DNA of 64,000 nt, taken from NCBI GenBank assembly GCA_944548615.1, contig OX155978.1:4730789-4794788 (forward strand), written 5' to 3'. Origin of the DNA: Micropterix aruncella (Eukaryota; Arthropoda; Insecta; Lepidoptera; Micropterigidae). Shown here piece by piece: positions 10,626 through 22,689 of the stretch. The translations under genes were made by a program, and so were the position numbers. The notes below the pieces were generated by a model. That model made no database searches. It was given only the letters and a program-made list of their open reading frames with translations, and was not told the origin of the DNA. Position 1 is the first letter of the stretch; every line of letters begins with the position of its first letter.

Positions 10626-11237
10626 TTAATAGATGAACAATACCAAAAACCTTAATATCAAATTACTTTGTAACTATTATTAAAATTTTGTGGAATGCCT
10701 TTATAAATACGTAGTGAATATATGAAAAAGAATAGTATTATAAACATATTAAATGAATTACAATCATCATAAAAACGAGAATCAAAAAACAGTAAATGTA
10801 GTATTAAAAATAGCAACAAACGAAAATGTTAGCATTGTCAAAAAGTAAAATACAATGTCCTATTTTATTACATTACAAATAAAAATATTCAATGTAATAT
10901 TAATATGTCTAGTAATATAAATGATATTCGCTATAATAGGAAAAAAACAAAGATGAATATATGTCTCAAAAGTTAAAAGGTGAATGTTTTCAGTGGATTT
11001 TGGTTGAAATGTCTCATATACAAGCTGCACAAATAATATTTAAATTTCGCCATACAAATGTATGAGGGAATAAAATATTTAAATTTGCGGCGTCGCGCGT
11101 TTGATCGCGCGGCGCATGTTCGAAATTTAAATCTTCATTGCGTTGTGTCGCTCGTTAGAAATTCGAATGTTTAACGTTGAATTTACGGCGACGCGCGTTT
11201 GCAATTCGATTGTTAAATTGAATGCGGTGACGTCCTT
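10626..11237. other. AT-rich sequence, with GCG-rich patch
   Basis: Nothing recognisable to 11080. From 11085 to 11225 there is a patch with repeated GCGACGCGCGTTTG-like words. It resembles 37215-37300, where the same mix of CGCGCG and GAATTTCGAA words occurs, and may be an old shared repeat. Confidence 0.35.
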
Positions 11238-11543
11238 GGATAATTGCCGGGAAAGTCTAGGGGGTAACACAACCGATTTTTAAATAATATCTACACTATT
11301 TGATTTGATGTACTTTTGTGGGTTTTCGCATGTTTTACAGTTGTAATTGATTAAAATAGTATTTAACTAACGTAATGTTTGCTGTTAAATAAAGTATGAA
11401 CATATGTAAGAGTTTTAAAGACTATAAACAATGATTGATTGTTTGATGTAATATTTTACTCGCATGTTTTATCGTTGTGATTATTTAAAATAGCATTTAA
11501 CTAATGTAATTTTTGCTGCAAAATAATGTCGACACATCTGTAA

Positions 11544-11859
11544 GGGGCTCTTTAGACGATCAAGCATGCTTGTCAAGCACCGCGTCGCGGACTGGGAGGG
11601 GATAGTAAACCGCAGGAATAATGCTTTATTTTTTCAAATGTTTACTAAAATGCCTAATTTCGTAGTTTGTACCAGGGATTCACGTTAATTAGACGTAATT
11701 GATTAATGAATCAGGTGACTCCCTGGTATAAAACTACGAAATTCGGCATTTTTAGTAAATATTAAAATATATATATTTCCATGTTTCTTGCGGTTTACGA
11801 TCCCTGCCCAGCCCGTGACGCAATGCTTGACAAGCATGCTTGATCATCTAAAGAGCCCC
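11544..11859. mobile_element. Foldback MITE flanked by TAA
   Basis: A 316-bp element with long imperfect terminal inverted repeats starting GGGGCTCTTTAGA and containing GATCAAGCATGCTTG at both ends. It is flanked by TAA on each side (11541-11543 and 11860-11862). The centre carries a second inverted pair around CTACGAAATT. A three-base TAA target duplication suggests PIF/Harbinger mobilisation (inference). No transposase frame is present. Confidence 0.75.
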
Positions 11860-11862
11860 TAA

Positions 11863-12250
11863 GAGTTTTAAGGACAATAAAAAACCTTGATTATTTGATT
11901 GATTGCAAATTAGTTACAACGATAAAATTCTTACAACGACTTGTTTTGAAAAATAATTTTGACACCCCTGATCTAACGGTTGTCGTGTATAAAAATACAG
12001 ACATCAGCGATCGCTGACATGTGGGGGTCACACCAACACGTGTTTTGACATCCCTGGTTAATAATATAAACGTCGCATCGTATGGCCAACGCGTATTGTA
12101 TCCACCATGTGTTTTGAGCAGTTTTTTAAATTATTATTATATTTAGGATTTCTCACGCAATACAAAAAGACTTTGATGGTCAAATACAGTAGGACCTGTC
12201 TATGTAATTTTTAGATAGAGTCGTCCATAGAGTTGGATTTTTATATTATA
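11863..12250. other. AT-rich sequence, nothing recognised
   Basis: No open frame, repeat or motif that I can support. Confidence 0.4.
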
Positions 12251-13117
12251 TCTATACTAATATTATAAAGAAGTAAAGTTTGTGAGGTTGTAGGGAGTAA
12301 TTTCTGGATCTACTAAACCGATTAAAAAAAATCTTGTACCAATAGAAAGCCACGTTAGTTGTGAGTGTCATAGGCTATATATTAATCCGAAAAATGAAAA
12401 GACTTTTTCGTGGTAGTCGGATTTGCAAAGTGAGTCGGAGAAAAAACGGTCGAATGAAAACGTTTCTTACGAACGCTGCCTTAACGATGAGAGATATATG
12501 ATTGAGTTCTAGAGAAAAGTTCTAGAGCTTGATAATGCCTACAAAAAAATCAGCATCAGCGTATGTTTACCTTTTATATTTAAGTCACAAAAAGTAGTTT
12601 CTATAAAAAAAATATTTAAATCGTTAGGTCATGTTTATTGGTCATATATCAACAATTATGATTTCTTATCAAAATAAGTAAATTTATCGTCTCAAGTGTT
12701 TAAAACAAAAGACTTTTCCCTTTTACTTCATATAATTTCCTTTTTACTGCATAAATGGTTAAAGAGATAATACGACATAGGTATGGAACCGCGGCCGTAT
12801 CTCGGGTTGGAACTCCTGAAAGACAATATATTTTGGTTCCAAATAATAACATGACATCTAATATAGTATACAGAGAAGTTTTGAACAATTAAAATAAACA
12901 TAATTTATTCAGTCATAATCATTTCATTCACTCATTTGAAACCCGTTAATATAGCCAAATTGGCATGCAAATGCATACATACATATGCAGTAAATATATA
13001 ACCCTCCTTTTGGCAGTCGGTAATAAATCATAGCACTCAGTATTAACCGAGCCACACTCATTATTTCATTGCAAGTAAAAATGTTTACCGGCCACGAAGT
13101 GGGCACGGGTCAGCTAG
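12251..13117 (+). mobile_element. Non-autonomous Helitron (family 2, copy 2)
   Basis: It begins TCTATACTAATATTATAAAG after host A and ends GGGCACGGGTCAGCTAG before host T. The stem CCACGAAGTGGGCACGG replaces the cleaner hairpin of the sister copies. About 160 bp near 12775-12945 have no counterpart in copies 1 and 3. No helicase or Rep coding is left. Confidence 0.85.
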
Positions 13118-13580
13118 TGAATAATAAAACATTTATTTGCAGCTTCCAATATAAACCAAGTAAATATATTAAAAAAAAACGAATGGCGTTGCAAAAAGTG
13201 AACTACTGTATTTATAATATTTTTTTTACTTTTTTGAATATGAAATTTGCGGTTTATGTATTGTATATATGTACGTAGCATGTATATTTTTGTAGATGCA
13301 TATATATTTTCGAAATGTACTCAATCAGACTATTCATTTGACACTAAACATGATATATTAATGACATTTGGAGATTTGGACATTTAGACAATCTAGATAT
13401 TTACTTGATATTTTGACAGTTCAGGTACCTTATGCTAGCCGTATAACGGCTCTAACAATACTACATATTTCTAAATCAGTTCATGGATTCAAAAGTTATA
13501 GTGTAATAAAGAAACGGAAAACATATATAGATGAAACGTAAACATATTACACTCCTTCTTTGTTGGGCAGTCGTGTAAAA
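13118..13580. other. AT-rich sequence, nothing recognised
   Basis: Low-complexity A/T stretches with no supported feature. Confidence 0.4.
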
Positions 13581-13735
13581 AAACAGCTGTGTCACCCCAA
13601 GACTTTCCCGTCAAGCAGACAACCCCCCCTTGCGCGTGCTTACCCCCCACCTCCCCCCTCGCAATCCCCCCCCCCCCCCTGCCACGGAAACTCTCCACCA
13701 ACCTCTCCTCCCCCCACCTGATAGTGATTGCATTA
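13581..13735. repeat. C-rich low-complexity tract
   Basis: It starts with the dispersed word TGTCACCCCAAGACTTTCCC, followed by several C-runs including 14 C near 13666-13679. On the minus strand this is G-rich and could form quadruplexes. The overlapping 70-codon minus frame is a by-product. Confidence 0.7.
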
Positions 13736-13909
13736 AGTGACTATACATAATAGCAAAAGTGGCATATTTTAATATTTTAATATTTTGTAGTATTTCCGTA
13801 GTATTTAAAACGTAATTTACTAAACGTAATGTAGTATTTTCTTAATTAAGTCGGTATTTACATTTTTTTTGATAATATATACCAATCAGTATGATTTTGG
13901 TTCAACATG

Positions 13910-14235
13910 TTATGCGTGTATCGAATTTCAAGTATCTAACTGCAATTTTTCGAGATTAAAGTATGACTAGCGCGCCCCCTGGTGGACCGATTTTAACTAA
14001 AATCTTTTCAGCTTTTGCCATGACCGAATGATGCCTTCGTGACGAATTTCAGCTCAATCGGATGAAGCGTTTAGGCGCTATCGTGGATAAAACACACAGA
14101 GAGACTTCAATCTGGAAATGGTCCTAATCGTTTCAGGGGGCTCAAAATGGATGCTTGCGTCTCCATCTCAATAAAATAAATACCGCATTTACAACATTTT
14201 CCCATATAATCGGATGGTAGGCCGGGAAAGTAAAT
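13910..14235 (+). repeat. Dispersed repeat R, copy 3
   Basis: The clearest copy: CGCCCCCTGGTGGACCGATT, GAATTTCAGCTCAATCGGAT, GCGTTTAGGCGCTATCGTGG, ACTTCAATCTGGAAATGG, TTTCAGGGGGCTC and a GGCCGGGAAAGTAAA end. The class is unknown. Confidence 0.7.
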
Positions 14236-14400
14236 AAATCAAGTACATACGATTTATAACTTTATACAGAGGAGTAAAAATGTCTCCATTAGGCATACGA
14301 AGAAGGTAGGTAGTGCCGGGCGTTCGAGTGTCAAGTAGAAGTAATAGTTGAAGAGCCAGCGACATAAATGTGCAAGAGTTTTGTAAAACTTCTTTCAGAT

Positions 14401-15080
14401 CAGACAGTATTTTGACCATAGAATGCCGGAGTAAGTAGAGTCAGCAGGACAGACTCCTGGACACCAGACGCTGGCGCACCTACTAGGAAAGGTACTTTGA
14501 AAGGAAATGTAATTTTAATTAATACCCCCAAAGTGTTTTGGAAAACCTGAAAATAAGAATAAGAATAAGAATAAGAATAAATTTATTTTCGTAAGTAATT
14601 TTCCAAAAAGATTATTCACAAAGTCTGCCTAACTAGGCCGAAGCCCGTACCAAAGTAGACTCGACTAGGTCACTTGTACATTTTATATTGTGCGCACACT
14701 TATTAAAGTACTATTACTGAGAAAAACAAAAATTAAAAAATAAATGAAATATAGTAAATCTAATAATTCTAATAAATACTTAGCATAAATTTCAAGAGTT
14801 ATTTTAATGATAACTAATGATAACTATAAATACATCAGTAGACAGTGGATGCAATAAAGAACTCGGAAACAAATGGTCAGACTGCTTAAAAATACAACGC
14901 GTGGCGTCAGCATTACTCCATACATGTCACAAAATATAAAATCTCTGCAAATACACCGGAACGTATTTGTCGCTAACTATTAGCCTTCAAACTCTTTCTT
15001 AGTACGCCAGCGCCAGGTGTCCCGGTGTCTGGCCTGCTGACTCTACCCTAGCATTCTATGGCCAAAATACTTGCTGTCTG
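14401..15080. repeat. Foldback with ~80-bp arms
   Basis: The arms are 14401-14485 and 15001-15080. The left reads CAGACAGTATTTTGACCATA, AGAGTCAGCAGG, GGACACCAGACGCTGGCG; the right is its imperfect reverse complement. The interior holds a LINE 3' end. It could be a foldback element or an inverted duplication around a LINE insertion. Confidence 0.7.
14548..14990 (-). mobile_element. LINE 3' end with (TTATTC)n tail
   Basis: On the minus strand the sequence passes through GGCTTCGGCCTAGTTAGGCA and ends in five copies of TTATTC (14548-14580 on the plus strand). The CCTAGTTAGGC word also occurs in the 3' UTRs of LINEs at 6.2, 15.9 and 38.8 kb. No coding part survives. Confidence 0.6.
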
Positions 15081-15094
15081 CGAGTCGGTTATTC

Positions 15095-15965
15095 GATATG
15101 GCATCGTAACTTAGGGCTGTGCGGCAAAAACGCTTCTGGCCACCCTTTACAAAGCACTAAAGGCTATACTGAGGGTGATCAATAAAAAACCCCAAACATA
15201 TTCTTCCGATGACCTTTTCCGAGAGTATAGAGTGTTGAGTGTGAGAAAAAAGTTTGTGCTGGTTACTCTCACTAAATTCCAGAGTGACTTAGGAGAACAG
15301 AAAAAAAAGCCAGCAATCTCGTGTAACAAGAAGATCAAAACAAACAAATTTTGCAATACCACTCAGGAGATCCGCTTTTGGCCAATCCAGTTTCTCTTAT
15401 CTTGCCCCCAAACTTTATAATTGCCTACCACCAAACATTAAAGACATTAAAATTTCATATAAATTTAAAAATAGTTTGAGTGCCTACCTCTTAAATTGTA
15501 CAAATGCAGATATTGAACACCTTATTAAATAATTGAATCTTTATAATAAAAACATAATAGTGTATGTATGTAGTAATATAAATTGATGATTTCTAAATGT
15601 AATTATATTTTAATTTTTGTGAATTTATTTTGTATATTTTTAATACATATTAATACTTATTAATACATATATAAATATATATTATTTTTTATCATGTTTT
15701 GAAATAAAATAATATTGACAATTTGCATGACATTTTCTTACGAATTTTTATTAGGTAATTAAGATATTTTTCTGTTACAGTAAGTATGATTTTGTGTATT
15801 TATATAAATATAATATAGATTTCTTAGGATAATTATAGATTTCTTAGGATAATTAAAATAGATTGTCTACCTTGGAACAGGCGGCAGCCTAGTTAGGTTA
15901 AGACTTTTGTATATTGAATGTACTCATAATTTGAAGTCAATAAATAATTTGAAATTTGAAATCAG
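15095..15965 (+). pseudogene. LINE C-terminus and 3' UTR
   Basis: The fragments KALKAILRVINKKPQTYSSD... and LFREYRVLSVRKKFVL (around 15150-15260), then a shifted frame reading LAPKLYNCLPPNIKDI (~15400-15450), are the thumb/C-terminal part of a Jockey-group RT. Several frameshifts break it. The 3' UTR contains GGCAGCCTAGTTAGG and ends in a TTGAAA-type repeat near 15945-15962. Confidence 0.65.
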
Positions 15966-17807
15966 AAAGTATCAGCTTTTACCTCTTGCACTTTATTGTC
16001 GCTGCCTCTTGGCCTATAAGCGTAATATTGTATTGATGGTTCGAGTTGAGGAAAGGCGAAGGCGAAGGCGAAGGCGAAAATTAACGAAGGAATTGAGGGC
16101 GGCACTGAATTATGACGGGACTTACATAACTCGCGCAAAAGGAATAGGAAAGGAATGGCGGAATAACGAGAGGCGAGAGATAGCCGACGATCGATAGGGA
16201 GAAGTTAGCAGTTAGCGCTAACTTTCCGCCGTTGAAAAAAAAAAAGAAATCTCTCACTTCGCCTTCCATACGAATCGCCGTTTAATATCCTCGGGAAGAG
16301 TTAGTTACCTACATATAGTTGATTGCGACTGGAACTCACTTTTCCATACATCATTGGCGCAGATAAGGATATCTTCTTCTTCTTTAAGTGCCTTCTCCTT
16401 TTCTGAGTACGGCTTGATGTAAATTGATAATAAGGTTAGTTCTAGAAAGGGATATATAAAGCAAAATAGAAGTAGGGATATTTGGATATTAATATTTATA
16501 GTACATAATATGATATAATATAAATAGGATAGAAACGGGATTATAAGGTGCTACTGAGTAAGATTCGGAATAGCTTTGTCTGCCAATCTTACTTATTATA
16601 CAACAAACTTCTATAACACATCAGGGGGCCTTGGAAAGGTTCACTTTAAGAAAAAGGTACAGGGTATTTTGAATAAAAACCCCATTTATAGCATTGAGGA
16701 TTTCGACAATATCAATTTTTCGCAACTCTATTGACCTACTTGACTATTATCATTCCCTTCTAACTATTGACTATTGACAATTATTATTATTACTGATTTG
16801 TTTGTATTTGTGTTTTTTCTTTAAAATTTCTTCCCGTATGATAATTTGTGAAATTATCCAATATTTGTTTGATTATTTAATAATATTTAGTACTATTGTC
16901 CACATGAAAATTTTACGAAATTATGTAAGAATTTTGATTGAAAATATTGGAAAATGTTGTTTCCTCTATATAACCTAGAAAATCTGCGCTTGGATGTTCA
17001 ACGTTCATACTTTGCAATACCGACGTTCATACCGTATACCTCACTAGGTATATATTTAAATATTATACTTGCTATTTTTGTTAGTTTTTGACATAACCAA
17101 GTGTAGGAATTCCTAGCAACTGGTTTGAAAAAAAAAATAATAAAAAAGAAAAATATCATATTATATCATAATATCATATTATAGTACATTATATTAAATC
17201 ATTATATATAGTAGTATCATTATAAATAGTCTATATAATTGGTAACGCGGGGATTTGGTTTAGGAATAAAAAAGGGCAGTGAACTGTATTTTGCGGTACT
17301 TTGGTATAGAAAAGTTTGGAAAAAATGGGATCTCGTTTACCTTATTAAATGTCCGTTTGCAGCTTAGTAAATCAGCTTCTCAAGTCACTTCACAGCGCGG
17401 CGATAATTTAATTATCAAATATATATATATATTTCACGAGCACTATTTTCGTTGCGGGTTTTACAAGCGGGTTAGCGGCGGCGGGGGTCTCGCGGGCGGT
17501 ATCGGCGCGAACACAATCGGTGATAGACTGTCCGGCCGGCGATGTTCTTCCTCTTCTTTACTTCAGTTAACGAGAGGGGATAGGAAAAGGAGATAGCACT
17601 ATCGGAATGAGAATTTAAAAAACCAATTCAGTAAATCGCGCAGGCATATTTAATATCGATACAGCAGCCGTTTTACTAAATGCGAAATTTACATATACAT
17701 ATATTTAAATCCGGCGTATCCAATAATTTTATATGGATTATAACATATTATAGTACATAATATGATATAATATAAATAGGATATAATAGGATAGGTAATA
17801 TACATAG
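15966..17807. other. AT-rich interval with microsatellite
   Basis: (AAGGCG)n lies at 16053-16078. The block ATAGTACATAATATGATATA with ATAAATAGGATAGAAACG occurs at ~16498-16535 and again near 17752-17815, suggesting a duplicated segment. A 105-codon frame at 17279-17596 has no recognisable domain. Confidence 0.4.
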
Positions 17808-17885
17808 GATAGAAACGAATTTACCGCGTGAAATTTGTAACACCCAGGGGTGCTACAAATTTCACGCGGTAAATTCGTTTCTATC
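17808..17885. repeat. 78-bp near-perfect palindrome
   Basis: Two arms of 38 bp (GATAGAAACGAATTTACCGC... and its complement) have one mismatch and a 2-base loop. An RNA from either strand would form a long hairpin. Its left half shares the word GGATAGAAACG with 16530. It may be a tiny MITE or the junction of an inverted duplication. Confidence 0.9.
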
Positions 17886-18194
17886 GTATAGAATTTCAAA
17901 CAACCGAAATAGTCTTCGATATTATAATATATTAGTATGTTTTAATATAATAATTATAAAATACAGTACATTAGGATGGCAGTTAGTAAAATCTTAAGAA
18001 GTAGGAGATAGGCTAGGTGTGATCGAATCTTTTATATTTAGGCTGCAATAACTGATTGTAAGTCTTAAACAAATAAGAAAAATAAGTAAACAAAGTTTGT
18101 TGAAGCCATTAGCAATAAAATAAGAATCCTTATCAAAAAAAATAAATTCATTATCACGGGTGTCAAATCGAAAAAAAAAATACTGCAGTTTTTT

Positions 18195-18720
18195 TAGGTG
18201 GTATAGTTATAGAGATATCATGAAATTAGTAATGCGTGGCGAGGAACAAGACGCGTATGTCGGTCCAGGATTCCTTCCTTGTGGGACCCCTTGATTATTG
18301 TGGAGACTATTACTGGGTGAATCGCCTGCCCGGGTACGCTGTTTTCGGGATCCAATACAGCAGCGAAACCAGTTTAGTTCGATACCTGTAATATCATATT
18401 TCCCAAGTTTCATTAGGAGCATTTCATGTGATACTGTGTCGGGGGCTTGCGCGGGGTCGGGAAGTACAGTAATACAATTTTTGTTGGCGTCTACATACCT
18501 AGTGATATGCTCCGACATTTTTAGTACTGCATCTTGTGTTCCCATTTTGGATCTGAAGCCGTATTGGTTTTCGGATGACATGTGATTGGTTTCTAGATGA
18601 TTACAGAGTTGTGTAATTACTATTTTTTCCAAAATTTTTGCTAAAACATTAGGTACTGATATCGGTCGATAATTTGAGGGATCAAACTTCGGTCCATATC
18701 TGTCACCTGATACTTGATAA
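18195..18720 (-). pseudogene. LINE reverse transcriptase fragment
   Basis: The minus frame 18207-18632 and the codons just upstream read SNYRPISVPNVLAKILEKIV, ENQYGFRSKMGTQDAV, a degraded AFDTVSHEMLLMKL and NNQGVPQGRNPGP. These are RT motifs 1-4 of a Jockey-group LINE. The active-site aspartate block is damaged (LDLAKAFD is replaced by LPDPAQAPD) and the YADD part is missing. Confidence 0.7.
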
Positions 18721-19639
18721 GAAATATGTTTCGGTTGATTATGTTTTAAAAAAAATTGATTATTATATTAATTAATTAAATTCACAATTTTATATGTGCA
18801 TAGTAAGAAACCTTTTTAGGCTACTTAATTTATTGGTCAATTTAGTTATATATTAATCTATATACTTATTTATTTTACTTATCTATAAACTTAAATATTG
18901 CCATTTTTTTTATTTAATATTAGTTCTTTATTTATATACACATTTATATATTTATATTAACCTTAAAATTTATAAGAATGAATGAGCGATCAAAATGAAT
19001 AAGAGAAAAAAAAAAAGAAAGGGAAGGTGAAGTCTTAAATACTATCACCCCAGAACAGATATACAATCTAGTGGGGTGATAAAATCCACACAAATGTAAT
19101 CTTATCTGCTTCGCAAAGTCAATTGTATTGTATTGGATAATTTTATAAAATAAAAAAATGAAAATGTCTACGATATAGGTAGCGTGCATATGAGGGGGGG
19201 GGGGGACGTCTTGCACTATATATCTAAAGGTAGCGTCTAATAAGGGCAAATTAAGGCCACCTTACTTAATTAAACAAATCGACTCCAAACTTTATGCGAA
19301 GCAAAGCCGCGGGTAATGGCTAATTATATAATATACGCACGTCCATTTTTGGCAACGAGAATGAGGCAGACAGCACTTTTAAACGTCCTGTCACTCGCCA
19401 TATCACTCACCCCACGTATCTGTCAGCAAACAGCGATTCCAATTACCTACCAACATCGTTCAAGCGATTGTAGTCTCAAATTGAACAGGCGACGCGTAGT
19501 ATTTCGTTGACTATATTTGCGTGAACACAATTTCTAAATTAAGCAGGGGTACCACTTTTAACACTTACTAGCGCAATCAAAATAAAAGTTATAATTATAT
19601 ACGTTATAAGAATATTTTAAAAGATGCATTAATTATATA
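18721..19639. other. AT-rich interval
   Basis: A 10-bp hairpin, TATCACCCCA...TGGGGTGATA, lies at 19043-19081 and could belong to a LINE 3' UTR. A 12-G run sits at 19194-19205. Near 19295-19315, GAAGCAAAGCCGCGGGTAA resembles an eroded Helitron 3' end. Confidence 0.35.
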
Positions 19640-20296
19640 ACTAGAGTTGTCAACTACAACGGGCGAACCCGTTACCTCAGGAAGTTTTAACGATTAGTCG
19701 TTAAAACTTTTAGTCCGATTAGGCGATTAGTCCACCGTCAAGCTCCGCCAGATGCCCGTAAGAGGCCAACGCCTTAACCGCGAGACAGCCAGGAGTATTA
19801 CCCAGCGGGCTTACACTCACGCCCTTACTTCCAATTACGACCAGATTACTCCAGTCTCTCGATTGGTTACGAGTTCGAGGTCGCTTGCGCGGTCTTCTCC
19901 CTTACGAAGCGGTGAAACGGTGTATACCGAATCTATCGCGGTCCACGGCATCCTTTGCCCGGCTGTTCACCCAGGATCGGGTAGCCGATGGTCGTTTCAA
20001 GAGCAGTCGCCGTAAGGTCTGCAACCACCCCCGCTCTATAGAAAACATTACTGCTTCCAGACTCCCCCGACTGTTAGTCAGAGTGCACAATCGATTGGCT
20101 TACGCCGCACGGTGCGCAGACCGTCCAGGAGCGTCAGAAGGTTGATTCTTAGAGGAAACTAGCCCTAAGGCCAGAGTCCTACCCAGACTCGCACTTCATG
20201 CGTGGAGGCTGCCGGATAGGTGTTGACCCGTGAGTGTGACCAACCCTGAACAGAATGGGTCTTCGTGGCCAACTCAGCAAGGGCCCCTTAGCTCCC
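19640..20296 (-). mobile_element. GR element, full-length copy 3
   Basis: A 657-bp copy flanked by a perfect 14-bp direct repeat, GCATTAATTATATA (19626-19639 and 20297-20310). On the plus strand it runs ACTAGAGTTGTCAACTAC... to ...CCCCTTAGCTCCC. It defines both ends of the family, and its target duplication is independent of that of copy 1. No A-rich tail or coding frame. Confidence 0.75.
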
Positions 20297-20323
20297 GCAT
20301 TAATTATATAGGGTATTATATTG

Positions 20324-20994
20324 TTGGGTGGTGTCGACTACAACGGGCAAACCCGTCACCCCAGGCTGGTATAACGATATGTGATCATTCTTTCAGCCGT
20401 GGGATGGTCGTAGAAGACTAAGACAATGACAATCCGCTATCTAGCTCCGCCAACTAGCCCGTGAGATACTATATATAACCCTTACCGCCCGGCTCCAGGT
20501 AGTTAACCCAGCTGGAAGACCAAGCACCCTCGCTACCAGTTATGACCAGATTTCTCTAGCCTCCCGACTGGTTACAGGTTCGATGTCGCTTGCGCAGTCC
20601 TCTTCCTTACGTAGCGGTTATACGGTGTCTACCGAATCTATCGCGGACCACGGCATCTTTTATCCGGCTGCTCACCCGGAATCGTGTAGCCGACTGGTCG
20701 TTTCAAGAGCAGTTGCCGTAAGGTTAACAACTACTCCCGCTCTATAGGAGACAGTACTGTTTTCAGACTCCCCCGGCTGTCGGTTAGAATGCACAATCGA
20801 TTGGCTGACGCCGCACGTTGCGCAAACCGCCCAGGAGCGCCTAAATTTTGAGTCCTAGGGAAAACTGGCTTGTAGACCAGAGTCCTACCCGGGGTCGTTT
20901 TTTTGCGTAGAGGCCACCGGATGGGTGTTCACTCGTGCGAATGGCCGACCCTACACATGGGTCTTAGTGGCCAAACAGCAAAAGAACTTAGTAG
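20324..20994 (-). mobile_element. GR element, diverged subfamily copy 4
   Basis: Co-linear with copy 3, from TGGTGTCGACTACAAC to CCAAACAGCAAAAG. It has distinct features near the hairpin end (TATAACGATATGTGATCATTC in place of TTTTAACGATTAGTCG). This variant recurs in fragments at 44405 and 62489, so at least two subfamilies are present. Confidence 0.65.
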
Positions 20995-21559
20995 TAAGAC
21001 CCTTATGGTAATGCGATTATTTTTTCCCGAAATTAATAAAAAAATAGATAAATAAATGCATGTCAGAATATTCCGAGGTGCATTTCGGCGCAACAGTGGT
21101 CCCCATATTAACCACACGCCAATCCGCTGGATTTTTCCGAAATTAAAAAAAAACATTGAAAATTTATATATGGCATTTTTCTTTAATGATCTTGGTCCCT
21201 CGCATCCTGTAGGATGTCATCTTCCATTTGTTACGCTTATGCGATGCCCGGGGGAAAAACAGAATAAATAGAAAAACTTGTTCGGAAAATGACGTCGTCG
21301 CGCGCGCGTGACACCTTAATGTCTAGGAGCGATTTGACAAGCCCTGCCCCCCTCTTTCCGCGCGCGATATTGCCTGATGGAAATCGGCCGCCGCGACGAT
21401 ACATCACTGCCTGCGCCGGGGTCCTCAACCGCCGAAACGCGGCCCTCTACGTAGGAGTTGTATTGCAACCAAATCGGAGCATCAAACTCAATAACAGTCT
21501 TTTCGCTTTGAGATGAGTTGCACTTCATCGTCAAGCCTGGCTTCACACTATAGTATAAT
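20995..21559. other. Unassigned sequence with CG-rich patch
   Basis: Near 21288-21310 GTCGTCGCGCGCGCGTGAC gives an unusually CpG-rich patch for this AT-rich window. Open frames of 63-76 codons on both strands overlap and have no domain. Confidence 0.3.
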
Positions 21560-21925
21560 CTCTTCTCGCCGCTTTCACGCCATGACCTTCCCCTGCGCCC
21601 TCAGAAAAATCTATTACTGGCTATAACTCAGCATTCAACAACTTTCATGTCCAGGTCTTTCGCAGTGCAGGCGGCCCGACTCACTACGACGTGCCTTTGC
21701 CCATAAGGCAACTTTGAAACCTGAGCGGTTTTAAAAAACCTCTAAAGAGACATTTACTCAACTCATGAATACAGGAGCGAGCGGAGCTACAGGAGGAATT
21801 GTCCTGAAGAAGATGAAACAGCACCCGCTAGACCGTATCAGCATTGAAACGGAGACGCATCCTGCCGCGCAAGGATACCGAACCGCTACTTACTAACAGC
21901 AAAACAACTTAACACGCCAACGCGG
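21560..21925. repeat. Dispersed repeat C, copy 1
   Basis: The block ATCAGCATTGAAACGGAGAC, GACGCAT and ACCGAACCGCTACTTACTAA recurs at 22690-22829 plus 23389-23460, where it is interrupted by repeat B. Its class is unknown. Confidence 0.5.
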
Positions 21926-21984
21926 CTATCCCGGTAATTACCAATGAGCGAGAAGGCGAATGGACCCCAGTCTTTAAAATATAA

Positions 21985-22270
21985 AAAACTATAGAATTTT
22001 CATTTCATTTATTTATTCATTATTTATTTATTCATACAGCGCATACAATACAGCGCATACAATATTCATACTTATACAGAAAAAAAAGAAAAACATTCGG
22101 CTGATAATCGTTTCCTGCGATAGTAACAATTTCAAAATATGGCATATTTACATTATAAAATTACTAATTAAAATTAAATTCTGAGTTTAAATCAAGGAAG
22201 ATTACTTCGGAAAATATAACCATCGGAAGGCAGGGAATTGGAAGTTATTAGGAAGGAGTTGGAGGATGAT
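21985..22270 (-). mobile_element. Probable LINE 3' end with (AAAT)n tail
   Basis: On the minus strand, AT-rich 3' UTR-like sequence ends in AAATAAATAATGAATAAATA (22008-22035 on the plus strand). No clear coding part is left. Confidence 0.35.
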
Positions 22271-22580
22271 ATATGGATATATAGATATATAATACAGATA
22301 CGTCGTATAGTGATTATATAGATTAAGACATTTATAGTATGTACTGTTGTGTTATATAATAAGTATATGAGTAAATGAGATTTAGATAGATTTAGGTACT
22401 AGCAAGATTATTATGTCAGATTGATTTGAATAGTTCCTTGACGAACGTCGGTGGGTTAAGGTTGAAAAATCGGTTGTGTCACCCCAAGACTTTTCTGGCA
22501 AACAGACATCCACTCCACCCTTTCCACCCACCCCGCAACCATTCCCCTATTTCCTCCCTCCTCCAACCCCTCCCCCAACC

Positions 22581-22674
22581 CCAAGTCTTCTGCGCTCACT
22601 TCACGGGAGATAGAACGAACAATCGTTAAAACTTCCTGAGGTGACGCGTTCGCCCGTTGTACTTGACAACTCTA
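22581..22674 (+). mobile_element. GR element, hairpin-end fragment (copy 5)
   Basis: Only the last ~94 bp remain: AAGTCTTCTGCGCTCACTTC, ACTTCCTGAGGTGACG, TTCGCCCGTTGTACTTGACAAC. It is preceded by a C-rich tract and the dispersed word TCACCCCAAGACTTTTCTGG (22476-22495). Confidence 0.65.
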
Positions 22675-22689
22675 TTTGCTGTGAAACAC

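Noticed and set aside
13130..13160. Splice acceptor TTTATTTGCAG with a nearby GTAAATA
   Set aside because: It would give a 17-nt exon with a poor donor, right after a Helitron end.
13489..13701. Gly/Arg-rich minus-strand frame
   Set aside because: It is translated from a C-rich low-complexity tract.
16053..16078. Telomere-like repeat
   Set aside because: The unit is AAGGCG; insect telomere repeats are TTAGG, which is not present in tandem here.
19640..20296. GR as a Helitron, because one end has a GC hairpin followed by CTAG and T
   Set aside because: The flanking 14-bp and 15-bp direct repeats exclude Helitron insertion, which makes no target duplication.
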